64,000 nucleotides of DNA. It comes from Wolbachia endosymbiont of Spodoptera picta. GTDB lineage: Bacteria > Pseudomonadota > Alphaproteobacteria > Rickettsiales > Anaplasmataceae. The stretch lies in the NCBI RefSeq assembly GCF_018141665.1, contig NZ_CP067976.1, positions 496,001-560,000 of the forward strand. The letters run 5' to 3'. Positions within the stretch are counted from its first letter, which is position 1. Every line of letters begins with the position of its first letter. Below are positions 8,077 through 15,970 of this stretch, in pieces. Both the position numbers and the translations under genes were made by a program. Under the pieces are notes generated by a model that worked only from the letters and a program-made list of their open reading frames with translations, searched no databases and had not been told where the DNA came from.

Positions 8077-9564
8077 ATGAAAAAAATGGAAGCTTGTTAT
8101 TCGTTTGACGATGTACTTCTCTTACCGGCCTATTCTGATGTATTGCCTCGTGATGCAGACACAAGAACTTATCTAACAAATAATATAGAACTAAATATCC
8201 CTCTCATATCCTCTGCAATGGACACTGTCACTGAATCAGGCTTTGCAATAGCTATTGCCCAACATGGTGGAATAGGTTGCATACATAAGAATTTATCAAT
8301 AGATGAACAAGTGTTAGAAGTAAGAAGGGTGAAAAAATATGAAAGCTGGATCGTGTATAACCCAATTACAATTTCCCCAGATAAAACAGTTGCAGAAGCA
8401 GTTTCATTAATGAGAGAGTATAATTATTCCGGCATTCCTGTAGTTGATCAACGCAAGTTAGTGGGAATTTTAACTAATCGAGATGTGAGGTTTATTGAAG
8501 ACCAGAACATGAATATAAAAGTTTCCGAGGTAATGACAAAAGATAAGTTAGTAACAGTTCGAGAGCAGGCAGTAAACAGCGCCTCAGCAATGAAATTGTT
8601 GCATGCAAATAGAATAGAGAAGCTTTTGGTTGTTGATGAAAATTCTTGTTGCATAGGTCTAATCACAGTTAAAGACATCGAAAAATACAATAGATATCCA
8701 AATTCATGTAAAGACAGTAAAGGTCGACTCAGAGTTGCCGCTGCAATTGGTACTGGTAAAAAAGACGGTATAGAAAGATGTGAAGCTTTGATCGAAGAAG
8801 AAGTTGATGTGGTTATTGTAGATACCGCTCACGGTCATTCCCAGAACGTTATCAGTACTATTAAGGAAATAAAAAAGATGTATCCGAATACTCAACTAAT
8901 CGGCGGAAATATCACAACAACAGAGGCTGCTGAAGCGTTGATTGATGCTGGTGTTGATACAGTGAAAGTTGGAATAGGGCCAGGATCAATTTGTACTACC
9001 AGAATAGTTACAGGCGTTGGTATGCCACAATTCTCTGCGATCAAGAATATTGCAGAGGTTTGTAAAACAAAAAACGTCAGACTAATTGCTGATGGTGGAA
9101 TAAAATATTCGGGAGATGTTGCAAAAGCTATTGCAGCTGGTGCTGATACTGTGATGATAGGTTCAATCTTTGCTGGTACTGAGGAAAGCCCAGGTGAGAT
9201 TATCATGTATAAGGGTAGAGCATATAAGGAATATCGAGGAATGGGATCTATTAGTGCAATGAAACGAGGGTCAGCTAGCCGTTATTTTCAAGATTCAAAA
9301 CTCGATTTAGTCCCACAAGGAGTAGAAGCAAGAGTTCCTTTTAAAGGTCCAGCTTCAGGAGTGATCTGTCAGTTAATTGGTGGGTTGCAAGCTGCAATGG
9401 GTTACACTGGCAACCGTAATATAGAAGAGATGAAAAAAAACTGCAAATTTGTCACTATTACTTCATCAGGGTTAAGAGAAAGTCATGCTCATGATATAAT
9501 CATTACACAGGAAGCTCCAAATTACGCTTACCAAGCATCTAATTTATCATCTGATTCAGAGTAA
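8077..9564 (+). CDS. guaB: Inosine-5'-monophosphate dehydrogenase
   Basis: GuaB oxidises IMP to XMP with NAD+, the committed step to GMP. The 495-residue protein has the TIM-barrel start YSFDDVLLLPAYSDVLPRDA and SSAMDTVTESG. Two CBS motifs are inserted around residues 95-215 (PDKTVAEAVSLMREYNYSGI and the following repeat). The catalytic-Cys loop is GIGPGSICTTRIVTGVGMPQ, followed by ADGGIKYSGD and the flap YRGMGSISAM. The arginine of the dyad lies in the flap region SASRYFQ. A copy of the palindromic repeat follows the gene. Confidence 0.96.
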   Translation: MKKMEACYSFDDVLLLPAYSDVLPRDADTRTYLTNNIELNIPLISSAMDTVTESGFAIAIAQHGGIGCIHKNLSIDEQVLEVRRVKKYESWIVYNPITISPDKTVAEAVSLMREYNYSGIPVVDQRKLVGILTNRDVRFIEDQNMNIKVSEVMTKDKLVTVREQAVNSASAMKLLHANRIEKLLVVDENSCCIGLITVKDIEKYNRYPNSCKDSKGRLRVAAAIGTGKKDGIERCEALIEEEVDVVIVDTAHGHSQNVISTIKEIKKMYPNTQLIGGNITTTEAAEALIDAGVDTVKVGIGPGSICTTRIVTGVGMPQFSAIKNIAEVCKTKNVRLIADGGIKYSGDVAKAIAAGADTVMIGSIFAGTEESPGEIIMYKGRAYKEYRGMGSISAMKRGSASRYFQDSKLDLVPQGVEARVPFKGPASGVICQLIGGLQAAMGYTGNRNIEEMKKNCKFVTITSSGLRESHAHDIIITQEAPNYAYQASNLSSDSE

Positions 9565-9584
9565 ATACAATCCCCTTTTGAGTG

Positions 9585-9672
9585 TGTCATTTCAACACTG
9601 GTACACAATTGTATAAACATATTAATATTAAGAGTCAAAAAGATGTCATCTAAGTGGCTGACACTGGAAAAT
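9585..9672. repeat. Palindromic repeat remnant between guaB and rho
   Basis: TGTCATTTCAACACTGG near 9586 and GATGTCATCTAAGTGGCTGA followed by CACTGG near 9650 match the arms of the family, but the copy is incomplete and the arms are in the same orientation, so this is a degraded or rearranged copy. Confidence 0.5.
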
Positions 9673-9836
9673 CGATTGTAAATAAACTGACTACATAAAA
9701 TTTTTGATCAAAATCAGTGCTATAAGTTGGAATAGCAACTTAAGGCAGATTGCCAGCTTAATATATTTTGATGAATCCAAATTATTTTAGCTATAAGAGA
9801 GCTTTGCTTTTTTGCTCTATTAGAATTGGCTTACTT

Positions 9837-11243
9837 TTAGTGATTCATGGAGTTAAAAAAGTCAGCATTGCTCTTTGTTAAAAGTAATTTGTCACGTAAA
9901 AACTCCATTGCTTCAACAGATCCCATAGGGTTAAGTATCCTACGCAATACCCATATTTTATTTAGTATGGCCTTATCAACTAATAGCTCTTCCTTCCTTG
10001 TTCCGGATTTGGTAATATCAATAGCAGGGAATATACGTTTATCAGCAAGTTTTCTATCTAGTATAATTTCAGCATTACCTGTGCCTTTAAACTCTTCAAA
10101 AATAACATCATCCATTTTTGAACCAGTTTCTATAAGGGCTGTAGCGATGATTGTCAAAGAACCACCATTTTCAATATTACGAGCTGCTCCAAAAAAGCGT
10201 TTTGGTCTTTGCAGCGCATTTGAATCTACACCACCGGTTAGAACCTTTCCAGACGAAGGAATAACTGCATTATAAGCACGTGCAAGGCGAGTTATAGAAT
10301 CAAGCAAAATCACTACATCTTTCTTGTGTTCAACCATTCTTTTAGCTTTTTCTATTACTATTTCAGCAAGTTGGACATGACGGTAGGCAGGCTCATCAAA
10401 TGTAGAGCTTACCACTTCACCCTTTACAGAGCGTATCATATCTGTCACCTCTTCGGGTCTTTCATCTATAAGTAATACTATTAGTTCTATTTCAGGATGA
10501 TTTGTAGCTATAGAGTGAGCCATTTGCTGAAGCAATATCGTTTTTCCTGTACGAGGTGGAGCAACTATCAATGCTCTTTGTCCTTTTCCAAGAGGTGTAA
10601 CTATATCTATAGCACGCATGTTTATATCTTTTTTATTATCTCCGCTACTGTTGTTTCCAAGGATGAGGCTTTTTTCAGGATAAAGTGGAAGCAAATTATC
10701 AAAATGTACGTACTTTCTTAATTCACTGATTTCAGTAGAGTTTATACTGTGAACCTTAGTTAAAGTAAAATATCTTTCCTTATCACCAGGTGGCCTTATT
10801 TCTCCACATGCCATATCTCCTGTACGTAAATTAAACTTCTTTATTTGGCCATTGGAAATATAAACATCATCGGTACTTGGAGCATAATTTGCACTTGATG
10901 AACGTAAGAAACCAAAACCATCAGGCAATATTTCCACTACTCCACTTCCTGTGGTTATGCCTCCTTCTTCACTCATTTTCTTCATTAAACTGAATATCAT
11001 TTCCTGTTTTAGCATCCTGCCATTGCCTTTACCACTAGTTGAAATTTTTCTTTCTTCAGCTAGCTCTAACAATTCTTCTGCTGTTTTCTCTTTCAATTCG
11101 CTCAGGTCCAACGTTTTCTTGTTTTTTTCAGCACCTTCACTGGTAATTTGTTTTACTGCGTCAGCATTATGAATTTGTTCGCTTTTTTCAGGTTGACCTA
11201 CAACCTCTCCTTTTGCTAAGACATCTTCATTGATTGTTGTCAT
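9837..11243 (-). CDS. rho: Transcription termination factor Rho
   Basis: Rho is the hexameric RNA helicase that ends transcription at factor-dependent sites. The 468-residue protein has an N-terminal extension of about 45 charged residues, then the Rho N-terminal helix ([18 protein letters not shown]), the cold-shock-like RNA-binding domain with GFGFLRS, and the ATPase domain with Walker [36 protein letters not shown] (Walker B and Q-loop region) and [20 protein letters not shown]. Length is in the normal range apart from the extension. Few intrinsic terminators were seen in the window, which fits reliance on Rho. Confidence 0.96.
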   Translation of the reverse strand: MTTINEDVLAKGEVVGQPEKSEQIHNADAVKQITSEGAEKNKKTLDLSELKEKTAEELLELAEERKISTSGKGNGRMLKQEMIFSLMKKMSEEGGITTGSGVVEILPDGFGFLRSSSANYAPSTDDVYISNGQIKKFNLRTGDMACGEIRPPGDKERYFTLTKVHSINSTEISELRKYVHFDNLLPLYPEKSLILGNNSSGDNKKDINMRAIDIVTPLGKGQRALIVAPPRTGKTILLQQMAHSIATNHPEIELIVLLIDERPEEVTDMIRSVKGEVVSSTFDEPAYRHVQLAEIVIEKAKRMVEHKKDVVILLDSITRLARAYNAVIPSSGKVLTGGVDSNALQRPKRFFGAARNIENGGSLTIIATALIETGSKMDDVIFEEFKGTGNAEIILDRKLADKRIFPAIDITKSGTRKEELLVDKAILNKIWVLRRILNPMGSVEAMEFLRDKLLLTKSNADFFNSMNH

Positions 11244-11437
11244 AATCCTCCAAAAATTTTAATTGATGCTTACTAACCTAAAATGTGAGTATAAAACAAT
11301 AAATTAGGCTGAGCTAGTTTTTAGTGCGTATTTAGACTTAATTATTATTAAACTAGATACTTTACTCATATTATACTGATAAAAACTAACAAGTCAAGTC
11401 AATTTAATATTAACAAAGTACAAGAATTTGAGAATCA

Positions 11438-12043
11438 TCAATAGCTATTATTTATATTTTTTAATCTTTGTTTCTTCTCTTCTTCTACTTTCGCTTTTTC
11501 TACTTCCGCTTCTAAATTTTCCTGGCTACATAAACCAAGTAGTACAGGATCTTGAGGTTTGATATTGAGTATGTTATGATGAGATCTATTTCTTACCTGC
11601 TCAACTGTGTAATTTGTTGTACCAACTAGCTTAGCTATCACATTATTGTTCAAGATAGGAAATTTTTTTACCAAATAATAAATCGCATTAGGTTTATCTC
11701 TACGCCTTGCTGTGGAAGCAAAGGCAAGAAAGCTAATCGTCTTTGCACTTTTTTTCATATTTTTTATAATCAAATTTGGTACACGATTTGGATTTTTTTT
11801 GCAATTATCGATTTCTTTTTCAGTAATTATTTCAGAAATAATAGGGTCATACTTTTCAACTTCTATTTCCTCATCAGCTATGTCTTGTACTTTTTCAAGG
11901 GATAACTTGCAACATTGTGCTATTTGATCAAAAGTTAAGCTAGTGTTATCAACCAACCAAGCGGCTACTCGCATGAGAAATTGTTCATTTCTATCTTTAT
12001 TGTCTTTAGAAGATTCCATTGACATCGAAAAAACATCTCCCAT
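11438..12043 (-). CDS. TrcR-like (DUF1013) cell-cycle regulator
   Basis: The 201-residue protein matches the alphaproteobacterial DUF1013 family, whose Caulobacter member is described as TrcR, a cell-cycle transcription regulator. Recognisable stretches are LMRVAAWLVDNTSLTFDQIA, ARRRDKPNAIYYLVKKFP, and VAKLVGTTNYTVEQVRNRSH, the latter two resembling helix-turn-helix segments. The C-terminus is charged, with a run of Glu and Lys. It is a single gene upstream of rho on the same strand. Its presence beside CtrA, FtsZ and ClpXP in one window is notable. The family is certain; regulatory targets in Wolbachia are unknown. Confidence 0.85.
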   Translation of the reverse strand: MGDVFSMSMESSKDNKDRNEQFLMRVAAWLVDNTSLTFDQIAQCCKLSLEKVQDIADEEIEVEKYDPIISEIITEKEIDNCKKNPNRVPNLIIKNMKKSAKTISFLAFASTARRRDKPNAIYYLVKKFPILNNNVIAKLVGTTNYTVEQVRNRSHHNILNIKPQDPVLLGLCSQENLEAEVEKAKVEEEKKQRLKNINNSY

Positions 12044-12146
12044 TTTAATATTCCTTTACTGTTATAGAAATAAAATATAAACCATTAAAACTAAAAAAGC
12101 ATTAACTTTGTCATCCAATGGCTTTTTGGTTTATATTTCTTATCTC

Positions 12147-12340
12147 TTAGAACCTGTTCATAATCTTTTGAGGAGGAAAGAAGTAAAAGCAAATTTGTAG
12201 GCTAGTATTAAGTTTACGCTCGCAATTTTTCCAAAGTCGCCTACATTTTTCCAACCAGGCAAAAGATCTCTCACGTTAGCTAGTTGTTACTCTCTAATCC
12301 TGAAAATTGGCGTTCTATACTGTCTTAAACGTTTTATAAG
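12147..12340 (-). pseudogene. IS5-family transposase, C-terminal remnant with inverted-repeat end
   Basis: Minus-strand translation gives a broken frame ending RERSFAWLEKCRRLWKNCER and about 25 further residues to a stop, the typical C-terminus of IS5-type transposases, with a stop just before the recognisable block. The end carries TTAGAACCTGTTCATAATCT; nearly the same 18-20 nt occurs at the left end of the remnant at 40781, so these are the element's terminal inverted repeats. Only the right end survives here. Confidence 0.75.
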
Positions 12341-12551
12341 CTCGTTTCAGCTTATGTAGGTAAAAACCTAGAAATATTGTGAAGACATAAGGTGCACGTA
12401 GTGCAAAAAATTAAAAATAAGACGCCAACTGTATAATACTTTTGTCGTTTAATCTGCACAGATTGAAGATAATAAAATACCTTCAGTCTTATGATAAGGA
12501 AAATGGAAAAATGTGTAAAGTAATCTTTTTCACCTCTGTGAGCTACTTGAA
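12341..12551. other. Non-coding stretch between IS5 remnant and nth
   Basis: No supported gene. A minus-strand frame here (12352-12582) has no recognisable domain and overlaps the end of nth, so it is treated as chance. Confidence 0.5.
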
Positions 12552-12965
12552 TTAAAAAAGAAGAGATACTAACCTCTTGCATTCAAACTCACATAAATCA
12601 TGAATTATGCATGTTTCACACAAAGGTTTTTGTGCCTTGCAAATGTATCTACCGTGTAAAACTAGCCAATGATGAGCATAAAGCAGGTATTTTTTTGGAA
12701 CCACATTCAAAAGAGATTGCTCTGTTTTAAATATATCTTTTTCTTTCACAAGCCCAACTCTATTGCTTACTCTAAAAACATGAGTATCAATTGCCAATGT
12801 TGGAATACCAAGCCCTGAATTTAAGAACACATTAGCGCTCTTTCTCCCAACCCCTGGTAAAGATACCAAATCATCGAAATTAGTAGGCACTTTGCTATTG
12901 TACCTCTCAATCAATATTTTGCTGAGCCCGATTATATTTTTTGCTTTGGAATTATATAAACCAAT
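12552..12965 (-). pseudogene. nth: Endonuclease III, C-terminal part (gene split by IS110)
   Basis: This is the downstream part of nth; the upstream part is at 14332-14565. The reading frame resumes exactly at the element boundary with IGLYNSKAKNIIGL. It contains the helix-hairpin-helix LPGVGRKSANV with the catalytic Lys, LAIDTHVFRVSNRVGL with the catalytic Asp, and the 4Fe-4S ligands spaced C-x6-C-x2-C-x5-C (CKAQKPLCETCIIHDLC). Endonuclease III excises oxidised pyrimidines. All catalytic residues are intact, so inactivation came from the insertion and looks recent. An internal Met at 12914 could start a fragment lacking the first helices, which would not be expected to work. Confidence 0.93.
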
Positions 12966-12995
12966 TGTAAGTTAAAAACATGATATAAATGAAGT

Positions 12996-13160
12996 AAGAG
13001 GGAAGATAACTCTACTCACTATAGGAATAGAGTTATCACGGGCGTGTGCGACCGAAAACCAATTGGTATTACAACCGTTTGTATCAAGGTACACTAGCCC
13101 TATCTCTCGATACGTTTGAATAGTTGTTTGGGAAATATATATACGCCCGTTTACAATCTT
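12996..13160 (+). ncRNA. Putative IS110 bridge RNA
   Basis: The 5' non-coding end has a 9-bp hairpin (ATAACTCTA 13006-13014 with TAGAGTTAT 13028-13036), then a long-range 7-bp stem CGGGCGT (13039-13045) with ACGCCCG (13143-13149), and an inner stem GTATC/GATAC (13081/13109). Within this, AAACCAAT (13056-13063) equals the target left of the insertion (12958-12965). ATAGTTG (13120-13126) equals the element's right end (14323-14329). TTACAAT (13151-13157) is the reverse complement of the left junction ATTGTAA (12964-12970). These are the orientations known for left target, left donor and right donor guides of IS110 bridge RNAs. RNA ends are estimates. Confidence 0.55.
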
Positions 13161-13188
13161 AAATTAACTAAAACTATCGAGATTTATT

Positions 13189-14142
13189 ATGGTTACATCT
13201 TATCAAAATTTTATTGGCATTGACATCGGAAAATTTAAAAATGTTGCTGCAGTTTACAACCAAAATAACATTATCAAGTTCGACAATAATGCTGATGGTT
13301 GGCAACTGTTGTTTAAAAAGTTTTCAGATATTCTACCTAATTCTTTGGTAACTTTAGAAAATACAGGCAAATATGAGCTTGGTTTATCACATTTTCTTGT
13401 TGGCAAGAATATTGCAGTACATCAAGCAAATACTCGAAAAGTAAAAAGTTTTATCTTGTCTCACGGAACTTTAGCAAAGTCTGATAAATCAGATGCGATG
13501 GCTCTTGCTCAATACGGATGTGAACGCCATAAAACTCTCTCTCTATTTGTACCTACTTCAAAAGAACAATCAACTCTAGCTGCACTGTGTCAACGTCGTG
13601 ATGACATTACGCAAATGAGAACTCAGGAAAAGTGTAGACTGGAAGCTCCTGAAAATGACCATATAAAGGAAAGTTGCCAGAAGACCATTGAATTTTTCAA
13701 TAATCAAATAAACGAACTCAATGACACTATACAAAAAATTATTGATGAAAGCCATGAGCTACAACAACGTCAAAAAATCCTTAAAACAGTTCCTGGAATA
13801 GGCAAAAAGTTATCACAAGATTTTTTGTGTTTAATGCCAGAGCTTGGCTACTTAAGTAGAAAAGAAGTAGCAAGTCTTGCCGGAGTAGCACCTCATCCTA
13901 AGGAAAGTGGTAAAGCTGTTGGTTACCGAAGGATTATGGGCGGTAGAAGTAATGTTCGTTCAAAGCTCTTCATATCAGCCATAGCTGTTACAAAGTCAAA
14001 ATCTGTACTTGGTGCCTTTTATTCTAAGCTTGTTGAAAGTGGTAAGAAGAAGATGGTGGCTATAACAGCTCTTATGCGTAAAATTATAGTAATTGCTAAT
14101 GCAAGACTTAAAGCAGCAATTGCTTCACACAGTAGCAACTGA
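13189..14142 (+). CDS. IS110-family transposase (DEDD recombinase)
   Basis: The 317-residue protein starts with the RuvC-like domain: FIGIDIGKFKN (first acidic residue), SLVTLENTGKYE (Glu), and KSDKSDAMALAQYG (the Asp pair). A coiled linker follows (residues about 135-195) and then the C-terminal Tnp domain with LKTVPGIGKKLSQDF, ASLAGVAPHPKESGK and GGRSNVRSKLFISA. These proteins act with an element-encoded bridge RNA that specifies target and donor. The frame is uninterrupted and near normal length. It is the only protein of the element and is read away from the putative bridge RNA, 29 nt downstream of it. Confidence 0.94.
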   Translation: MVTSYQNFIGIDIGKFKNVAAVYNQNNIIKFDNNADGWQLLFKKFSDILPNSLVTLENTGKYELGLSHFLVGKNIAVHQANTRKVKSFILSHGTLAKSDKSDAMALAQYGCERHKTLSLFVPTSKEQSTLAALCQRRDDITQMRTQEKCRLEAPENDHIKESCQKTIEFFNNQINELNDTIQKIIDESHELQQRQKILKTVPGIGKKLSQDFLCLMPELGYLSRKEVASLAGVAPHPKESGKAVGYRRIMGGRSNVRSKLFISAIAVTKSKSVLGAFYSKLVESGKKKMVAITALMRKIIVIANARLKAAIASHSSN

Positions 14143-14144
14143 CA

Positions 14145-14202
14145 ATGAATATTGTGAATAAGTACGTCCACACAAACTTAAAGTACTTATTCACATATTC
14201 AT
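14145..14202 (+). terminator. Long hairpin after the IS110 transposase, possible terminator
   Basis: The arm ATGAATATTGTGAATAAGTA (14145-14164, plus C) pairs with GTACTTATTCACATATTCAT (14183-14202) over about 20 bp with one bulge and a 17-nt loop. It starts 3 nt after the stop codon. There is no T-run, so factor-independent termination is uncertain; it may instead stabilise the mRNA end or shield the element from outside transcription. Confidence 0.45.
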
Positions 14203-14331
14203 TGGCTTAAGCAGGCAATAGCTGTTTGACATAAAATTCTATTCCTATGACGAATGGATTTTTATTACCTACATGATTGGATCAAGTTGCAAAATTACAC
14301 AATAAAAAATTTTTTAAAAAACATAGTTGAT

Positions 14332-14565
14332 ACTGCTTATGTATTTTCTCAGCTCACTTTGCCCAAGATTCAACATTTTTTCTGGCGTATCAGCGATACT
14401 AAATAGCTCCTTTGTAATTTTATTAACACTTATATCGGTCGTCCGCGCTGACAGAACTATTGCAACTAATAACGTAAAATGATTGGTATAATTTAGCTCT
14501 ATTTTTGGCGCAGGATTTGACTGTTGAAATTTTTCAAATATTAATTCTACTTTTTTTGAGTCCAT
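14332..14565 (-). pseudogene. nth: Endonuclease III, N-terminal part (gene split by IS110)
   Basis: This gives the first 78 codons of nth, starting MDSKKVELIFEKFQQ and including NHFTLLVAIVLSARTTDISV (family: LLVAVVLSAQATD) and ELRKYISS. Beyond base 14332 translation continues six codons into the IS element and stops, giving an 83-residue stump. It lies 21 nt downstream of the J-domain gene on the same strand, so the insertion also separates the rest of nth from that operon. Confidence 0.92.
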
Positions 14566-14586
14566 GCATAGAGCTAAAAGCTTATA

Positions 14587-15888
14587 CTATACTGTTTGCT
14601 GTGCAAATTCAATTGCTTGAGGATTAGATAGTCCTTCAGTATTAACATCAGACATATCAGTTTTTACCTCATCAAAATTCCTTTCAGCAAATTCGCTTGC
14701 CACTTCTGCAAAACACTTTCTAACAAGAGGCATAATTATCGGCATTAATAGCCTTCGTGGATCATACCGTCCTAACAGATTAGTTTCCTTTTGTACTCTA
14801 TCTCTTGGATCTTCCTCTAATAAATCTTTTGCGTGCTTTTCAGCATATATTTCACAGCCTTTTGAGAAAACAGGAGCTAACATTTCAATTAATACTGCCA
14901 ATAACAATAGTGAACCAAGTACAGCTCCACCAACAGTTAATCCATTAGCAATGAAATTTATTGTAACTAAATAAACAGAAAAAGCAGCTAAAGGATAGTT
15001 GATAAGAAATTTACTGCTTAGCTCGATATAGCTCATCTTACTTATGAATTCATCAATAGAAATTTCTGAATTGGCATACTTTTTCATATAATGACCTACT
15101 AATAAACGAGAGGCGTTATTAATAATGATATTAAGTGCTATGATCCACCATGAAAAATAGCAACCTATAGTAATTGTAGTTAATATAGCTAAAGGCAGAA
15201 AACTTATTTTTGGTACTAACATTAGAGCATTTTTGCGCTCTATAAATTTCAATGCTAATGTCTTTTTATCTTCTTCAATTAGGCTTCTCTTTTCTTTTAG
15301 AGGAGTAATATAATTGAATAATTGTATGCTTGGCTTTGCTATATATTGATATAACTCTTGCATTAACTTTGCACTTTGTACACTCTTCTGAGAATTATCT
15401 AAATTTGGATTTAGCAAAATCCTCTCTATTTGAGCTTGAAGTTCATTATAGCTTTTTAGGTCTTCTCCAAACGAACAATCATTTCTTTTTAGTATAGCAA
15501 TCAACCCATCAAAATCTTTACCTACAGCTTCTTCCTCACTGATTTTTAGCTCGTTAAACAACTTTCTCCTATAGTGAAACTCTCTTGCCGTTAAACGTCC
15601 ATTACTTTCAGCAACAACACTGACTTTAACACAAGGATTTCCTGATTCCAAAGGTTCAATGTACTTTTTTAGATCTTGATAAGCTTTATAAATCTGATCA
15701 AATCTATTTTTGTCTCCACCTTTGTCAGGATGGTTTACAAGTATCAATTTATTATATTGTTTTTCCAGAAACTTGCTAAGAGCTTGATAATCCTTACCTA
15801 CAATTTGTTCAGCTTTTATCTCTAGTACGTTAAACAGATCATTATTATCATAAAACTCCTGACCAGTTAACTTAAAATGTTGACTCAT
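14587..15888 (-). CDS. Membrane protein with N-terminal J-domain and a second degenerate J-like repeat
   Basis: Residues about 15-75 of 433 form a J-domain with the HPD tripeptide in LVNHPDKGGDKNRFDQIYKA; J-domains stimulate Hsp70 ATPase. Residues about 102-150 repeat its opening: LTGQEFYDNNDLFNVLEI in copy one corresponds to LTAREFHYRRKLFNELKI in copy two, and IVGKDYQALSKFL to AVGKDFDGLIAIL, but copy two has no HPD. A long hydrophobic region follows with about four membrane segments (for example ISFLPLAILTTITIGCYFSW and LTVGGAVLGSLLLLAVLIEM), then a charged C-terminus. It is not DnaJ: there is no Gly/Phe or zinc region. Its partner is unknown; a membrane-tethered DnaK recruiter or a host-directed co-chaperone are both possible. 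Confidence 0.78.
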   Translation of the reverse strand: MSQHFKLTGQEFYDNNDLFNVLEIKAEQIVGKDYQALSKFLEKQYNKLILVNHPDKGGDKNRFDQIYKAYQDLKKYIEPLESGNPCVKVSVVAESNGRLTAREFHYRRKLFNELKISEEEAVGKDFDGLIAILKRNDCSFGEDLKSYNELQAQIERILLNPNLDNSQKSVQSAKLMQELYQYIAKPSIQLFNYITPLKEKRSLIEEDKKTLALKFIERKNALMLVPKISFLPLAILTTITIGCYFSWWIIALNIIINNASRLLVGHYMKKYANSEISIDEFISKMSYIELSSKFLINYPLAAFSVYLVTINFIANGLTVGGAVLGSLLLLAVLIEMLAPVFSKGCEIYAEKHAKDLLEEDPRDRVQKETNLLGRYDPRRLLMPIIMPLVRKCFAEVASEFAERNFDEVKTDMSDVNTEGLSNPQAIEFAQQTV

Positions 15889-15970
15889 TACTACACCTCA
15901 CATAAATACACGATACTATTAGTATAATATATTTAATGTTTCACAAAAGCATAAAAATATCAAGCAACCA

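Larger units (their letters stand above)
12966..14331 (+). mobile_element. Complete IS110-family insertion sequence in nth
   Basis: The element is 1366 bp, with a 223-nt 5' non-coding end, one transposase gene and a 189-nt 3' non-coding end. Boundaries are set by nth: joining 12965 to 14332 on the minus strand restores the codons AGT-ATT-GGT (Ser-Ile-Gly) and a 215-residue endonuclease III with no gain or loss of bases. The dinucleotide AT is present at both junctions (12964-12965 and 14330-14331), the probable recombination core. There are no terminal inverted repeats, as expected for IS110. The intact ends and transposase suggest a recent, potentially active copy. Confidence 0.9.

Noticed and set aside
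12352..12582. 76-codon minus-strand frame between IS5 remnant and nth
   Set aside because: It has no recognisable domain, overlaps the nth 3' end, and its composition looks like translated non-coding AT-rich DNA.
14587..15888. Annotation as DnaJ
   Set aside because: It has a J-domain but no Gly/Phe region, zinc-finger domain or C-terminal peptide-binding domain, and has several membrane segments.
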